The translations under genes were made by a program, and so were the position numbers. Below the pieces are notes generated by a model. That model made no database searches, was not told the origin of the DNA, and saw nothing but the letters and a program-made list of their open reading frames with translations. Positions 35,840 to 43,563 of a DNA stretch of 64,000 nt are shown here, in pieces. The DNA lies in NCBI GenBank assembly GCA_036496605.1, contig DASXKV010000018.1, positions 124,001 to 188,000 on the forward strand, in the 5' to 3' direction. The stretch comes from Gemmatimonadaceae bacterium. Its GTDB lineage: Bacteria > Gemmatimonadota > Gemmatimonadetes > Gemmatimonadales > Gemmatimonadaceae. Positions within the stretch are counted from its first letter, which is position 1. Each line of letters starts with the position of its first letter.

Positions 35840-37636
35840 ATGGTCAACGACTTCGCCTTCAAGATCGCTACGGTCAACGGCACCGGCTCGGCCAGCGCCA
35901 ACGGCTTGCTCATGCAGTCGATTTATCGCATGGGCATTCCAGTGTCCGGGAAGAACGTATTTCCATCGAACATCCAGGGATTGCCGACGTGGTACGAGAT
36001 CCGCGTGAGCAAGAAGGGCTACACATCGCGCCCCGCGCACATCGACCTCGTGGTCGCGCTCAATCCGGCGACCTACGCGAAGGACGTCTCAGCCGTTAAG
36101 CGTGGCGGGTGGCTGCTCTACGATTCGTCATGGCCGCTCGACGCCGCGCTGGCGCGCGACGACATTCAGATCCTTGGCGTGCCGTTCGGGCAACTCTGTG
36201 TCGCAGCCTTCGCCGGAGACCGCGAGCGCACGCTGATGCGCAACATTGCGTACACGGGTGCGCTCGTCGCGCTGCTCGACATCGACATGGACGTCATCGG
36301 CGAAATGATCCGCGAGCAGTTCGCGAAGAAGCGCTCTTTGCTCGACTCGAACTTCCGCGCCCTTCATCTCGGCTACGATTACACGAAGAAGCATTACGCC
36401 TGTCCGCTGCCGATTCGGCTCGAGCGCATGAACGCGACGCGTGATCAGGTTCTCCTCGACGGTAACACGGCGGCGGCGTTGGGCTGCCTCTATGCCGGCG
36501 CGACGGTGGGTGCCTGGTACCCGATCACGCCCGCGACGTCCCTCATGGAGGCCTTCAGCGGGTTTTGCAAACGCTATCGCGTCGATCCCGAGACGAAGCG
36601 CAACAACTTCTGCATCCTGCAGGCCGAAGACGAACTCGCGGCAGCCGGCATCACAATCGGCGCCGGGTGGGCGGGTGCGCGCGCGTTCACCTCGACGGCG
36701 GGTCCCGGGATCTCGCTCATGAGCGAGTTTATCGGGCTCGCGTACTACACCGAGATCCCGGGGGTCTTTTTCGACATCCAGCGTACCGGTCCGTCCACCG
36801 GCATGCCGACGCGCACGCAGCAGGCGGATCTGCTCTCGATTGCGTATCTCTCGCATGGCGACACGAAGCACATCGCGCTCTTTCCGTCCAGTCCCGCTGA
36901 GTGCTTCTCCATGTCGGTGACGGCATTCGACCTCACGGAGCGATTCCAGACACCCGTGTTCGTCGTCTCGGACCTCGATATTGGGATGAACGACTGGATG
37001 GTGCCGCGCCTAACGTGGGACGACAGCTATCGGCCCGACCGCGGCAAAGTGCTCGGCGCCGACGATCTGGAGCGCGTCAAGCGCTTCTCGCGCTATCTCG
37101 ACGTCGACGGCGACGGCATCGCCGCCCGTTCACTTCCCGGCGTGCATCCGAAAGGCGCGTACTTCGTGCGCGGTTCCGGTCACGACAAGCACGCCGCGTA
37201 CACCGAGGACGCCGACGAATATCGAGAGGTCGTCGATCGTCTTGCGAAGAAGCTCAAGACGGCGGAAGGAGCTGTGCCCGAGCCGGAAATGCACCGGAAC
37301 GGGGGAAAGATATCGGTCGGAATCGTCGCCCTTGGCGGGACGCACGCGGCTCTTCTCGAAGCGCGTGACGCGCTTGCAGCTAATGGGATCGAAGTCGATT
37401 ACATGCGCATCAAGGCGTTCCCCTTTGGGACGGTGGTGCGGGAGTTCCTCGAGACGCACGAGACGATTTTCGTCGTCGAGCAGAATCGCGACGCGCAACT
37501 CCGATCGCTCCTCGCGATCGAGACGGGACTGGCGCGCGATCGGATGACGCCGGTGTTGGATTACGGCGGGATGCCGCTCACCGCCGACTTCGTCACGTCC
37601 GAAGTCACGCGGCACCTGGAGGCACGCGTTGCATGA
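35840..37636 (+). CDS. 2-oxoacid:acceptor oxidoreductase, fused gamma-alpha subunit
   Basis: 598 residues. Residues about 1-190 are the gamma domain (NGTGSASANGLLMQSIYRMG, PSNIQGLPTWYEIR), and 200-598 the alpha subunit with YPITPATSLMEAFSG, ILQAEDELAAAGITIGAGWAG and TSTAGPGISLMSEFIGLAYY. This is the fused two-subunit form used by KorA-type enzymes, which oxidatively decarboxylate 2-oxoglutarate (or another 2-oxoacid) with CoA. The active site is completed by the beta subunit, whose start overlaps this stop (ATGA). Substrate assignment to 2-oxoglutarate is by resemblance, not proven. Confidence 0.9.
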   Translation: MVNDFAFKIATVNGTGSASANGLLMQSIYRMGIPVSGKNVFPSNIQGLPTWYEIRVSKKGYTSRPAHIDLVVALNPATYAKDVSAVKRGGWLLYDSSWPLDAALARDDIQILGVPFGQLCVAAFAGDRERTLMRNIAYTGALVALLDIDMDVIGEMIREQFAKKRSLLDSNFRALHLGYDYTKKHYACPLPIRLERMNATRDQVLLDGNTAAALGCLYAGATVGAWYPITPATSLMEAFSGFCKRYRVDPETKRNNFCILQAEDELAAAGITIGAGWAGARAFTSTAGPGISLMSEFIGLAYYTEIPGVFFDIQRTGPSTGMPTRTQQADLLSIAYLSHGDTKHIALFPSSPAECFSMSVTAFDLTERFQTPVFVVSDLDIGMNDWMVPRLTWDDSYRPDRGKVLGADDLERVKRFSRYLDVDGDGIAARSLPGVHPKGAYFVRGSGHDKHAAYTEDADEYREVVDRLAKKLKTAEGAVPEPEMHRNGGKISVGIVALGGTHAALLEARDALAANGIEVDYMRIKAFPFGTVVREFLETHETIFVVEQNRDAQLRSLLAIETGLARDRMTPVLDYGGMPLTADFVTSEVTRHLEARVA

Positions 37637-38688
37637 CGTCGATTCAGAAGCCGCCCGTTAGGCACCCGTCGCTGCAGATCAACGCGCTTGGTCTCACGAA
37701 GCGCGATTACGAAGGCGCGATGTCGACGCTCTGTGCGGGCTGCGGGCACGATTCGGTGACGGCAGCGATGGTGCAGGCCTTCTTCGAGCTCGACATCCCG
37801 CCGCATCGCGCGGCGAAGATGAGCGGCATCGGATGCTCGTCGAAGACGACCGCGTACTTCATGCGGCAGTCGCACGGATTCAATTCGGTTCACGGACGCA
37901 TGCCGTCCGTCGCGAGCGGGGCAAACGCCGCCAACCGCGATCTGATCTACATCGGCGTCTCCGGCGACGGCGACTCACTCTCGATCGGCCTCGGGCAGCT
38001 GTGTCACGCGATCCGGCGCAACGTCGACATGCTATATGTGCTCGAGAATAACGGCGTCTACGGCCTAACGAAGGGACAGTTCTCGGCCTCCGCGGACGTG
38101 GGGTCGAAATCGAAGCGCGGAGAGTCGAACGTCCAGCGGCCGATTGACCCCGTGTTGCTCGCGTTGAGTCTCGGCGCGACGTTCGTCGCGCGTGGATTCT
38201 CGGGGGATAAGACGCGACTGGTACCGATGTTGAAAGCGGGATTGCGGCACAAGGGGTTTGCGCTCATCGACGTGATCTCGCCGTGCGTGAGCTTCAACGA
38301 TCACGAAGGATCGACGAAGAGTTATCGCTTCACGCGCGAGAATTATCACGAGCTGGCGCCAGTCGATTTCGTCCCCCTGCAGCGCGAGATCACCGCAGAG
38401 ACCGAGCAGGGCGCCAGCGTCTCGGTGACGATGCACGACGGCAGCATTCTCCGCTTTCGCGAGGTCGCCAGTGAATACGATCCCACTGATCGCGACGCCG
38501 CGTACGCGCATGTGCGCGCGCGTCAGGACCGCGGCGAGATCGTCACTGGCCTGCTGTACATCGACGAGCGCTCGGCGGACATGCACGAGACAGCACATAC
38601 CGTTGAGCGACCGCTCGTCGACGTGCCGTTCGAGGCGCTCTGCCCGGGGAAAGCGGAACTCGAGAAGCTGATGGATGAGTACCGCTAG
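37633..38688 (+). CDS. 2-oxoacid:acceptor oxidoreductase, beta subunit
   Basis: 351 residues, start overlapping the alpha stop by 4 bases. The thiamine diphosphate site is GDGDSLSIGLGQLCHAIRRN through LENNGVYGLTKGQ, and the early CAGCGHDSV and GIGCSSKTTAYF motifs are typical of KorB-type subunits, where Cys residues bind a [4Fe-4S] cluster. Forms the catalytic heterodimer with the previous gene product. Electron acceptor is probably the GltD-like protein encoded first in the operon or a ferredoxin. Confidence 0.92.
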   Translation: MTSIQKPPVRHPSLQINALGLTKRDYEGAMSTLCAGCGHDSVTAAMVQAFFELDIPPHRAAKMSGIGCSSKTTAYFMRQSHGFNSVHGRMPSVASGANAANRDLIYIGVSGDGDSLSIGLGQLCHAIRRNVDMLYVLENNGVYGLTKGQFSASADVGSKSKRGESNVQRPIDPVLLALSLGATFVARGFSGDKTRLVPMLKAGLRHKGFALIDVISPCVSFNDHEGSTKSYRFTRENYHELAPVDFVPLQREITAETEQGASVSVTMHDGSILRFREVASEYDPTDRDAAYAHVRARQDRGEIVTGLLYIDERSADMHETAHTVERPLVDVPFEALCPGKAELEKLMDEYR

Positions 38689-38689
38689 A

Positions 38690-38714
38690 CTGGCTAGGGG
38701 CTAGGGCCGGCTTT
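38690..38714. repeat. CTAGGGG element between convergent genes
   Basis: TGGCTAGGGGCTAGGGCCGG directly after the korB-type stop. Only one arm of the repeat family is present, so a hairpin is less convincing here. Confidence 0.5.
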
Positions 38715-38717
38715 GAC

Positions 38718-39257
38718 TCACTCTCTTGCCTGACTTCCCGGCCAATCACGCTGCGTGATGCGGCAGTGGGGATGCTGGACGCTGTTCGCGGCGGCAGGCA
38801 CGAGGCACTCATATCGCGCGGTGTGATCACCAACCGCGTCCGCATGTACCATCAGCGTATGCTCATCGACGTGCGAGACGTCGCGCAGGCGGAGCAGCCC
38901 GCGAGCATTGCCGAAGTTGCGTTCGTCGTCGGCGCAGGCGGAATGCGTCAGCAGACGTGCCGGACCGTGGCCGCTCAGCGCGTGCATGACCGTACTGCTC
39001 GGATCGGTATCGGCGCCGTTCGTTGCCGCGATGCTGAGGCACACCTTGTCGGCGCTGTCGCCGATCACTTCATCGAGCAGAGCGCGGAACGCAACGGTGA
39101 CGTCGGCATCGCTCATCGCGACGTGCGGTGTGACCATCGGCGCGACCATCGGTGATGGGGTGGTTACCGTCGACGAGGCGGGGCGCGTGGCACACGCTGC
39201 CGACGCCGCAAGAACGAGTGAAGGCGTCCAAGCAGCCAATCGAGAATGAAGAGTCAT
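38718..39257 (-). CDS. Exported small protein, unknown function
   Basis: 179 residues from ATG 39257, with GGAG 8 bases upstream. A signal peptide ends near ASAACATRP at about residue 24, possibly a lipoprotein site although the lipobox is weak. A Thr/Pro/Val spacer follows, then a domain starting VTVAFRALLDEVIGDSADKVCLSIAA that contains paired Cys residues. I do not recognise a family. The longer frame up to 39719 is antisense to the next gene and is not supported. Confidence 0.55.
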   Translation of the reverse strand: MTLHSRLAAWTPSLVLAASAACATRPASSTVTTPSPMVAPMVTPHVAMSDADVTVAFRALLDEVIGDSADKVCLSIAATNGADTDPSSTVMHALSGHGPARLLTHSACADDERNFGNARGLLRLRDVSHVDEHTLMVHADAVGDHTARYECLVPAAANSVQHPHCRITQRDWPGSQARE

Positions 39258-39423
39258 ATCAGGAGCTCCGAACGTCAAAATCAGCGCCGAGACGGAACGA
39301 TCGTGGGTGAAAGACGACTCGGAAGCGCGGGTGGTGACGGTCATCACGGGGTGCTGGGATGAATTCGTGCCTCGACCGACGCGGACGTTACGCCCGAGCG
39401 CGCGCGTCGTCCCCACAGTGTCT

Positions 39424-40215
39424 ATGCCGCGACGCCACAGAATTGATTGTCCGCACGAGCGCCGCCCTGGGATGGCGGTGTGCCTACACTGCCTCCACGC
39501 CGAGCGGCTCGCGGCGCGTGATCGTCGCCAGCGAATGATCGTACGTCTCGTCGCGTGGACGCTGAGTATCGTGGTCGTCGCCGTCGTCGGTGCCGCCGGG
39601 GTGAGTGCCGCGATGAGGCAACCAGAGCCGCCGGCGCCACCGCGGACGCCGAGACGCGCCGCAGCGAGTCCGGTGGTGGCCACGCACGATTCGACACCGC
39701 CTGCGGCAGCGACGCCCACTGTTCAATTGCAAGGAGCGCCGTCCGTGCCGGCGCAGGTCGTTACCGACTCGGCACCCCATGCGCCGGCTACTACCGTCGC
39801 CGTCGCTGCGCCGGCCGCAATCGCGCAAGATTCTGCGTCAAAGCCAGCTCCATTGTTCGGGCCGATCATTCCACAAGGACGTACCGACTTGCAGGACAGC
39901 CTCTACGCGGTGCGACGTGGCGAGACCGTGGTTGTGAACTTCGATACCGGCCCGGCTCGCACGCGCCGCGCGGACAAGTTCGAGTCGGTCGTTAGGCAGA
40001 CGCTGCACGTCGTCTACGGCCCGGTTGCCGACACGCTGCTCGCTGCCGTGCCGAGCGGAAAGCTCGTTCTGGCGAGCGAGCTCGTGACGACGCTTCCGAG
40101 GCGAGGTATTCATTTTCAGGGCGCCCATGGACCCAAGCTGGCGCTGTGGCCGGTAACGAGACCCGGGCACAACGGTCTCCTTGTCTTCGCTTACCGCACT
40201 GTGGTGGAGCGCTAA
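39424..40215 (+). CDS. Membrane-anchored protein with N-terminal Cys/His cluster, unknown function
   Basis: 263 residues from ATG 39424. Residues 9-25 (CPHERRPGMAVCLHCLH) have a zinc-ribbon-like Cys/His pattern on the cytoplasmic side; one transmembrane segment follows (about 38-63, IVRLVAWTLSIVVVAVVGAAG). A long Pro/Ala/Thr linker (70-145) then leads to a C-terminal domain (about 150-263) with LYAVRRGETVVVNFDTGPARTRR in longer form and VAAVPSGKLV-like strands. Similar small proteins are common in related genomes but I cannot name a function. Confidence 0.62.
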   Translation: MPRRHRIDCPHERRPGMAVCLHCLHAERLAARDRRQRMIVRLVAWTLSIVVVAVVGAAGVSAAMRQPEPPAPPRTPRRAAASPVVATHDSTPPAAATPTVQLQGAPSVPAQVVTDSAPHAPATTVAVAAPAAIAQDSASKPAPLFGPIIPQGRTDLQDSLYAVRRGETVVVNFDTGPARTRRADKFESVVRQTLHVVYGPVADTLLAAVPSGKLVLASELVTTLPRRGIHFQGAHGPKLALWPVTRPGHNGLLVFAYRTVVER

Positions 40216-40251
40216 GGAAGTCCAGTCTGGCGGAGTGCGGTCGGCGGTTGC

Positions 40252-41904
40252 ATGATCGTCATGACCATGCGCACCAAGCCGGACCTTCTCGAACAACCCG
40301 TGGAGCGGGCGGCACGCCTTGTCGCCTTGCGTCTGCTCGATAACGCGGCGAAGGCGCGCAAACGTCTCGACGGCGATGCGGACGCGGACGCACTGCACGA
40401 CTTCCGCGTTGCGATCCGACGCCTGCGCAGCTGGCTGCGCGCTCTGGGCCCCTGGTTGGAGAAGAGCGTCCCGAAGAAGGCGCGGCGGCGCCTCGAGAAG
40501 GCGGCTCATCTCACGGGCGACAGTCGTGATGCCGAGGTTCACCTCGAGTGGCTGCGCGAACAGCGCGCCGCGCTCAGCGCGCGACAGCGTCGCGGTCTCA
40601 ATTGGCTCATCGAACAGATCGAGACGGCCAAGAAAGACAATGATCGCGCGGTCTTCACGAAGAGCGCGAATGCGTTCGACCGTGCGCGAAGCAGCCTCTC
40701 CGACAACCTGCCGGTGTACAGCGCTCACGTCGATAGCCACAAAGAGGCGTCGCGACGCCAGTTCTCGGCCGTCATGGCGGAGTTGCTCCACGATCACGTG
40801 GCGGTGCTCGCCGAGCGCCTAACGCGAGTCGAGGCCTTCGAAGACGAGAAGGGTGCCCATGCGGCACGGATTGCCGGCAAGCGACTGCGCTACCTGCTCG
40901 AGCCGATCGCCGAGCACGTCGAAGGCGGCGCCGATCTCGTGAGCGATCTGTCGAAGTTGCAAGACACGTTCGGCAGCTGGCACGACGTGCACGTCTTCTC
41001 GAATACCATCGTCCGCGCGAGCGAAGATGCCGCGGCGGAAGAGGGACGAAATGTGTCGGAGGCCGTAGTCGAAGGAGAGGATGCGCGGCGCGCGCTGCGG
41101 ACGGACCGACAGCACCAGATTCGTCTTGGCCTCCTCGCGCTCGCTGGCCGGCTGCACGAGCGAGGGCAGGAAGCGTACGCCGACGCGAAGGACAGATGGC
41201 TGAACGCCGGTCCGTCGTTCGTCGAGCGCGTGGAGTCCGTATCGCAGTCGTTGATGGCGCACGCCTCGAGAGGGCAGGAGATCGAGCACAAGTATCTCGT
41301 GCGCGAGTTACCGGCCCTGCCTGACGACACGACCGTCGTCGAGATCGAGCAGGGATACATACCGGGCAGGGAAATCGTCGAGCGTCTGCGTCGAGTGCGC
41401 TCGGTGGATGGCGAAGTCTTGCGCCATGAGCGAACGGTGAAGTTGGGCAAAGGCGTCGTGCGCACCGAGATCGAAGAGGAGATTCCCGCTGAGTTGTTCG
41501 CGCGCATGTGGCCGCTCACGGATGGGCGTCGGCTTCGCAAGCGCCGTCACGTGGCGCAGTGCGGACGACACACCTGGGAGGTCGACGAGTTCCTCGATCG
41601 CGACCTGGTTCTCGCCGAAGTCGAGCTCAGCGACGCGCATGAGGATGTCGACATCCCGGAGTGGCTCGCGGCCGTACTGGTGCGCGAGGTCACGGACGAA
41701 CGCGAATACACGAACGCCGTGCTCGCGTCAGGAGATCGGCGCGTTTCCGAGGAGCCGGAGAAAGATCTCGAGCACGAGGACGAGGGACGTGCCAGCGGCG
41801 ACGGCGCCACAGACGACGCGCGCATAACGAACCAGCGTCGCCTTGCGTCCAGCTCGCGCTGGCGCCGTGAAGAGCCAGCGGTCAGCGAGCCCCCAGGCGC
41901 CTAA
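40252..41904 (+). CDS. CHAD-CYTH fusion protein (polyphosphate-related)
   Basis: 550 residues. Residues about 15-290 are a CHAD domain: conserved His and basic helices ALHDFRVAIRRLRSWLRAL and KGAHAARIAGKRLRYLLEP, which bind polyphosphate. From residue 343 a CYTH (triphosphate tunnel) domain begins with the diagnostic ExExK, EIEHK (343-347), continues through GEVLRHERTVKLGKGVVRTEIEEEI in pieces, and ends near residue 490. The order CHAD then CYTH is reverse to the commoner CYTH-CHAD. The last 58 residues are polar, antisense to a membrane-protein gene, and end at a TAA made by the heptamer CCTAACG. Likely acts on polyphosphate or triphosphates. Confidence 0.88.
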   Translation: MIVMTMRTKPDLLEQPVERAARLVALRLLDNAAKARKRLDGDADADALHDFRVAIRRLRSWLRALGPWLEKSVPKKARRRLEKAAHLTGDSRDAEVHLEWLREQRAALSARQRRGLNWLIEQIETAKKDNDRAVFTKSANAFDRARSSLSDNLPVYSAHVDSHKEASRRQFSAVMAELLHDHVAVLAERLTRVEAFEDEKGAHAARIAGKRLRYLLEPIAEHVEGGADLVSDLSKLQDTFGSWHDVHVFSNTIVRASEDAAAEEGRNVSEAVVEGEDARRALRTDRQHQIRLGLLALAGRLHERGQEAYADAKDRWLNAGPSFVERVESVSQSLMAHASRGQEIEHKYLVRELPALPDDTTVVEIEQGYIPGREIVERLRRVRSVDGEVLRHERTVKLGKGVVRTEIEEEIPAELFARMWPLTDGRRLRKRRHVAQCGRHTWEVDEFLDRDLVLAEVELSDAHEDVDIPEWLAAVLVREVTDEREYTNAVLASGDRRVSEEPEKDLEHEDEGRASGDGATDDARITNQRRLASSSRWRREEPAVSEPPGA

Positions 41905-42108
41905 CGCGGACAACGCTACGCCGAGCGCGGCCACGCGCGGATACCCATGCAGGCCAAAGTCGAGCGCGAGGGGAATACCGAACTGCAGCAACTTGTAAAT
42001 CCGGGAGGGGACGGTGGTTCGCGCGAAATGAGTCAATACGCCGCCCAACGTCGGCTCCGCGACGTCGGCTGAATGTTGCTCAGCAGTCCGGGTCGGCAGT
42101 CTCGTCAC
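41728..42108 (-). CDS. Membrane protein, last gene of S9-peptidase operon
   Basis: 126 residues, GTG start overlapping the upstream DUF4412 stop as GTGA, which strongly supports it as a real gene. Hydrophobic segments near 43-55, 60-78 and 95-118 suggest a three-pass inner-membrane protein. No family is recognised. Its last 59 codons overlap the 3' end of the CHAD-CYTH gene on the opposite strand by 177 bases. Confidence 0.7.
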   Translation of the reverse strand: MTRLPTRTAEQHSADVAEPTLGGVLTHFARTTVPSRIYKLLQFGIPLALDFGLHGYPRVAALGVALSALGAWGLADRWLFTAPARAGRKATLVRYARVVCGAVAAGTSLVLVLEIFLRLLGNAPIS

Positions 42109-42827
42109 GGCGCCTTGAACGGGTTCATTTCCTCGAAGCTCGCGGGACGGACGAAGAGCGTCGCCGGCGGCGTCGTTCGATCGAGCTTCGTCGCGACCAT
42201 GCTCACAGTCTCGCCGTTGCGGGACATCATGCGCATGCGGAGCACAACCGCACCGTTTTTGAACGTGCGCATGAGACTCGCCGTCGGCGAATTGCCGCCG
42301 ACCGTCGCTGGGCTATCCGCGTCGATGTCCGTCGCGCCCTCGAAGTAGAGAAAGTGCCCCAGCCCAGTCGTGATGCACCATTCGTCACGAGGAGTGCTCT
42401 TGAGCGTGTACACATCGCAGGTGTAACCGGCGATTGTCTCCTGCCGGTGACTCGGCTTGATGTCTTCGAGCGCCTTGCGCACATCGTCTGTGTGCTCGTC
42501 GCCGCGCTGGCCCATCGCGTCGCGAAGCGTTTTGAGATTCGTCACCATGTACTTCTTCATGCCCGGCAGAACCGTGGTGACATTCCCGTTTCCATAATCG
42601 AAGATCTGATAGGTCTGAGCTTCGGGCGGCGCGTCGGCGGGGAGCACGAAATCCTGACGCACGAGCTTGTCGCGTGAGCTGATGCTGATCTGCATCTGCT
42701 TATCGCTCAACGTGACGTCGTAGGTGATCGTACCCGTAAAAGTTTTCTGCGCGCCGGCCCGTGCCGTGATCACGACGATCGGGATCAGGACGACCAGCTC
42801 ACGAATGGAAAAGCGAATCGTCTTCAC
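42105..42827 (-). CDS. Exported DUF4412-type protein (second copy)
   Basis: 240 residues from GTG 42827, which overlaps the upstream stop by 4 bases (GTGA). Signal peptide to about residue 26 (ITARAGAQ). The mature domain begins KTFTGTITYDVTLSDKQMQIS and contains FDYGNGNVTTVLPGMKKYMV, a paired-Cys hairpin YTCDVYTLKST..DEWCITTGLGHF and a C-terminal FVRPASFEEMNPF. This matches the DUF4412 / lipoprotein-localisation-like fold found in envelope proteins. It is a paralogue of the preceding gene product with the same order of motifs. Confidence 0.75.
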   Translation of the reverse strand: MKTIRFSIRELVVLIPIVVITARAGAQKTFTGTITYDVTLSDKQMQISISSRDKLVRQDFVLPADAPPEAQTYQIFDYGNGNVTTVLPGMKKYMVTNLKTLRDAMGQRGDEHTDDVRKALEDIKPSHRQETIAGYTCDVYTLKSTPRDEWCITTGLGHFLYFEGATDIDADSPATVGGNSPTASLMRTFKNGAVVLRMRMMSRNGETVSMVATKLDRTTPPATLFVRPASFEEMNPFKAP

Positions 42828-43552
42828 GGCGACGGCACCACCGTATTCGCTTCGACGAAGCCCGGCGGCACGGCGAAGAAATCCATCGAGGGCGTCGAGT
42901 GATCGATTCTGGTAGCAATCATGCTGATCTCTCGGCCGTCGGCGCTTGTCATGTGCACTCTCAGAACTGCTGCCCCATTCTTGAATTTCGTCGGCGCCGT
43001 GCGAGGCAACTTGTCGTCGTTGAGAAAGGCCGCCGTCGTGCCGGCGCGGAGTTGGCCCAGCTGACCCTCGAATGCGAGGAAATGACCCAGTTCGGTCGTG
43101 ATACACCATTCCGCGCCGGGCGTGCTCTTGAGCGTGTAGATCTCGCACCGCAAGCCGAGGATCGACTCGCGACGGCCAGTTCCTTCGATGTCGGCGAGTC
43201 GCTCACGCTCGAGCGCGCGGAGCTCGGTGACCGATCGGGGATCGCCGAGCGACTCACGGAATGTGCTGATCATCATCCGCGTGAAGCGCTTCGTCGAAGG
43301 AGAAATCGTGGTGATCGTTCCGTGTTCGTAGTCGAACACTTCGTATGTCGTTGTCACGACGCCGACCGAATCCGGAAGGCTCGTGTCCTGTCGAACCCTC
43401 TTGTTGCGAGCCGTGATGACGAACTGGCTCGGCTTGCCATCGAGGACAACGTCGTAGCTGACGCTGCCCTCGAAGACCTTTTGTGCGCCGGCGGATACGC
43501 GCACCGAGCTCACGATCAGAAGTACGAAGACAACGACGTGTGAGACGCGCAT
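42824..43552 (-). CDS. Exported DUF4412-type protein (first copy)
   Basis: 242 residues from ATG 43552, 11 bases after the S9 peptidase stop. Signal peptide to about residue 23 (VRVSAGAQ). The mature part KVFEGSVSYDVVLDGKPSQF, FDYEHGTITTISPSTKRFTRM, LRCEIYTLKSTPGAEWCITTELGHF and FFAVPPGFVEAN runs parallel to the next gene product. DUF4412 domains are thought to be periplasmic or outer-membrane associated. Function unknown; tandem duplication is evident. Confidence 0.75.
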   Translation of the reverse strand: MRVSHVVVFVLLIVSSVRVSAGAQKVFEGSVSYDVVLDGKPSQFVITARNKRVRQDTSLPDSVGVVTTTYEVFDYEHGTITTISPSTKRFTRMMISTFRESLGDPRSVTELRALERERLADIEGTGRRESILGLRCEIYTLKSTPGAEWCITTELGHFLAFEGQLGQLRAGTTAAFLNDDKLPRTAPTKFKNGAAVLRVHMTSADGREISMIATRIDHSTPSMDFFAVPPGFVEANTVVPSP

Positions 43553-43563
43553 GATCTCCAGGG

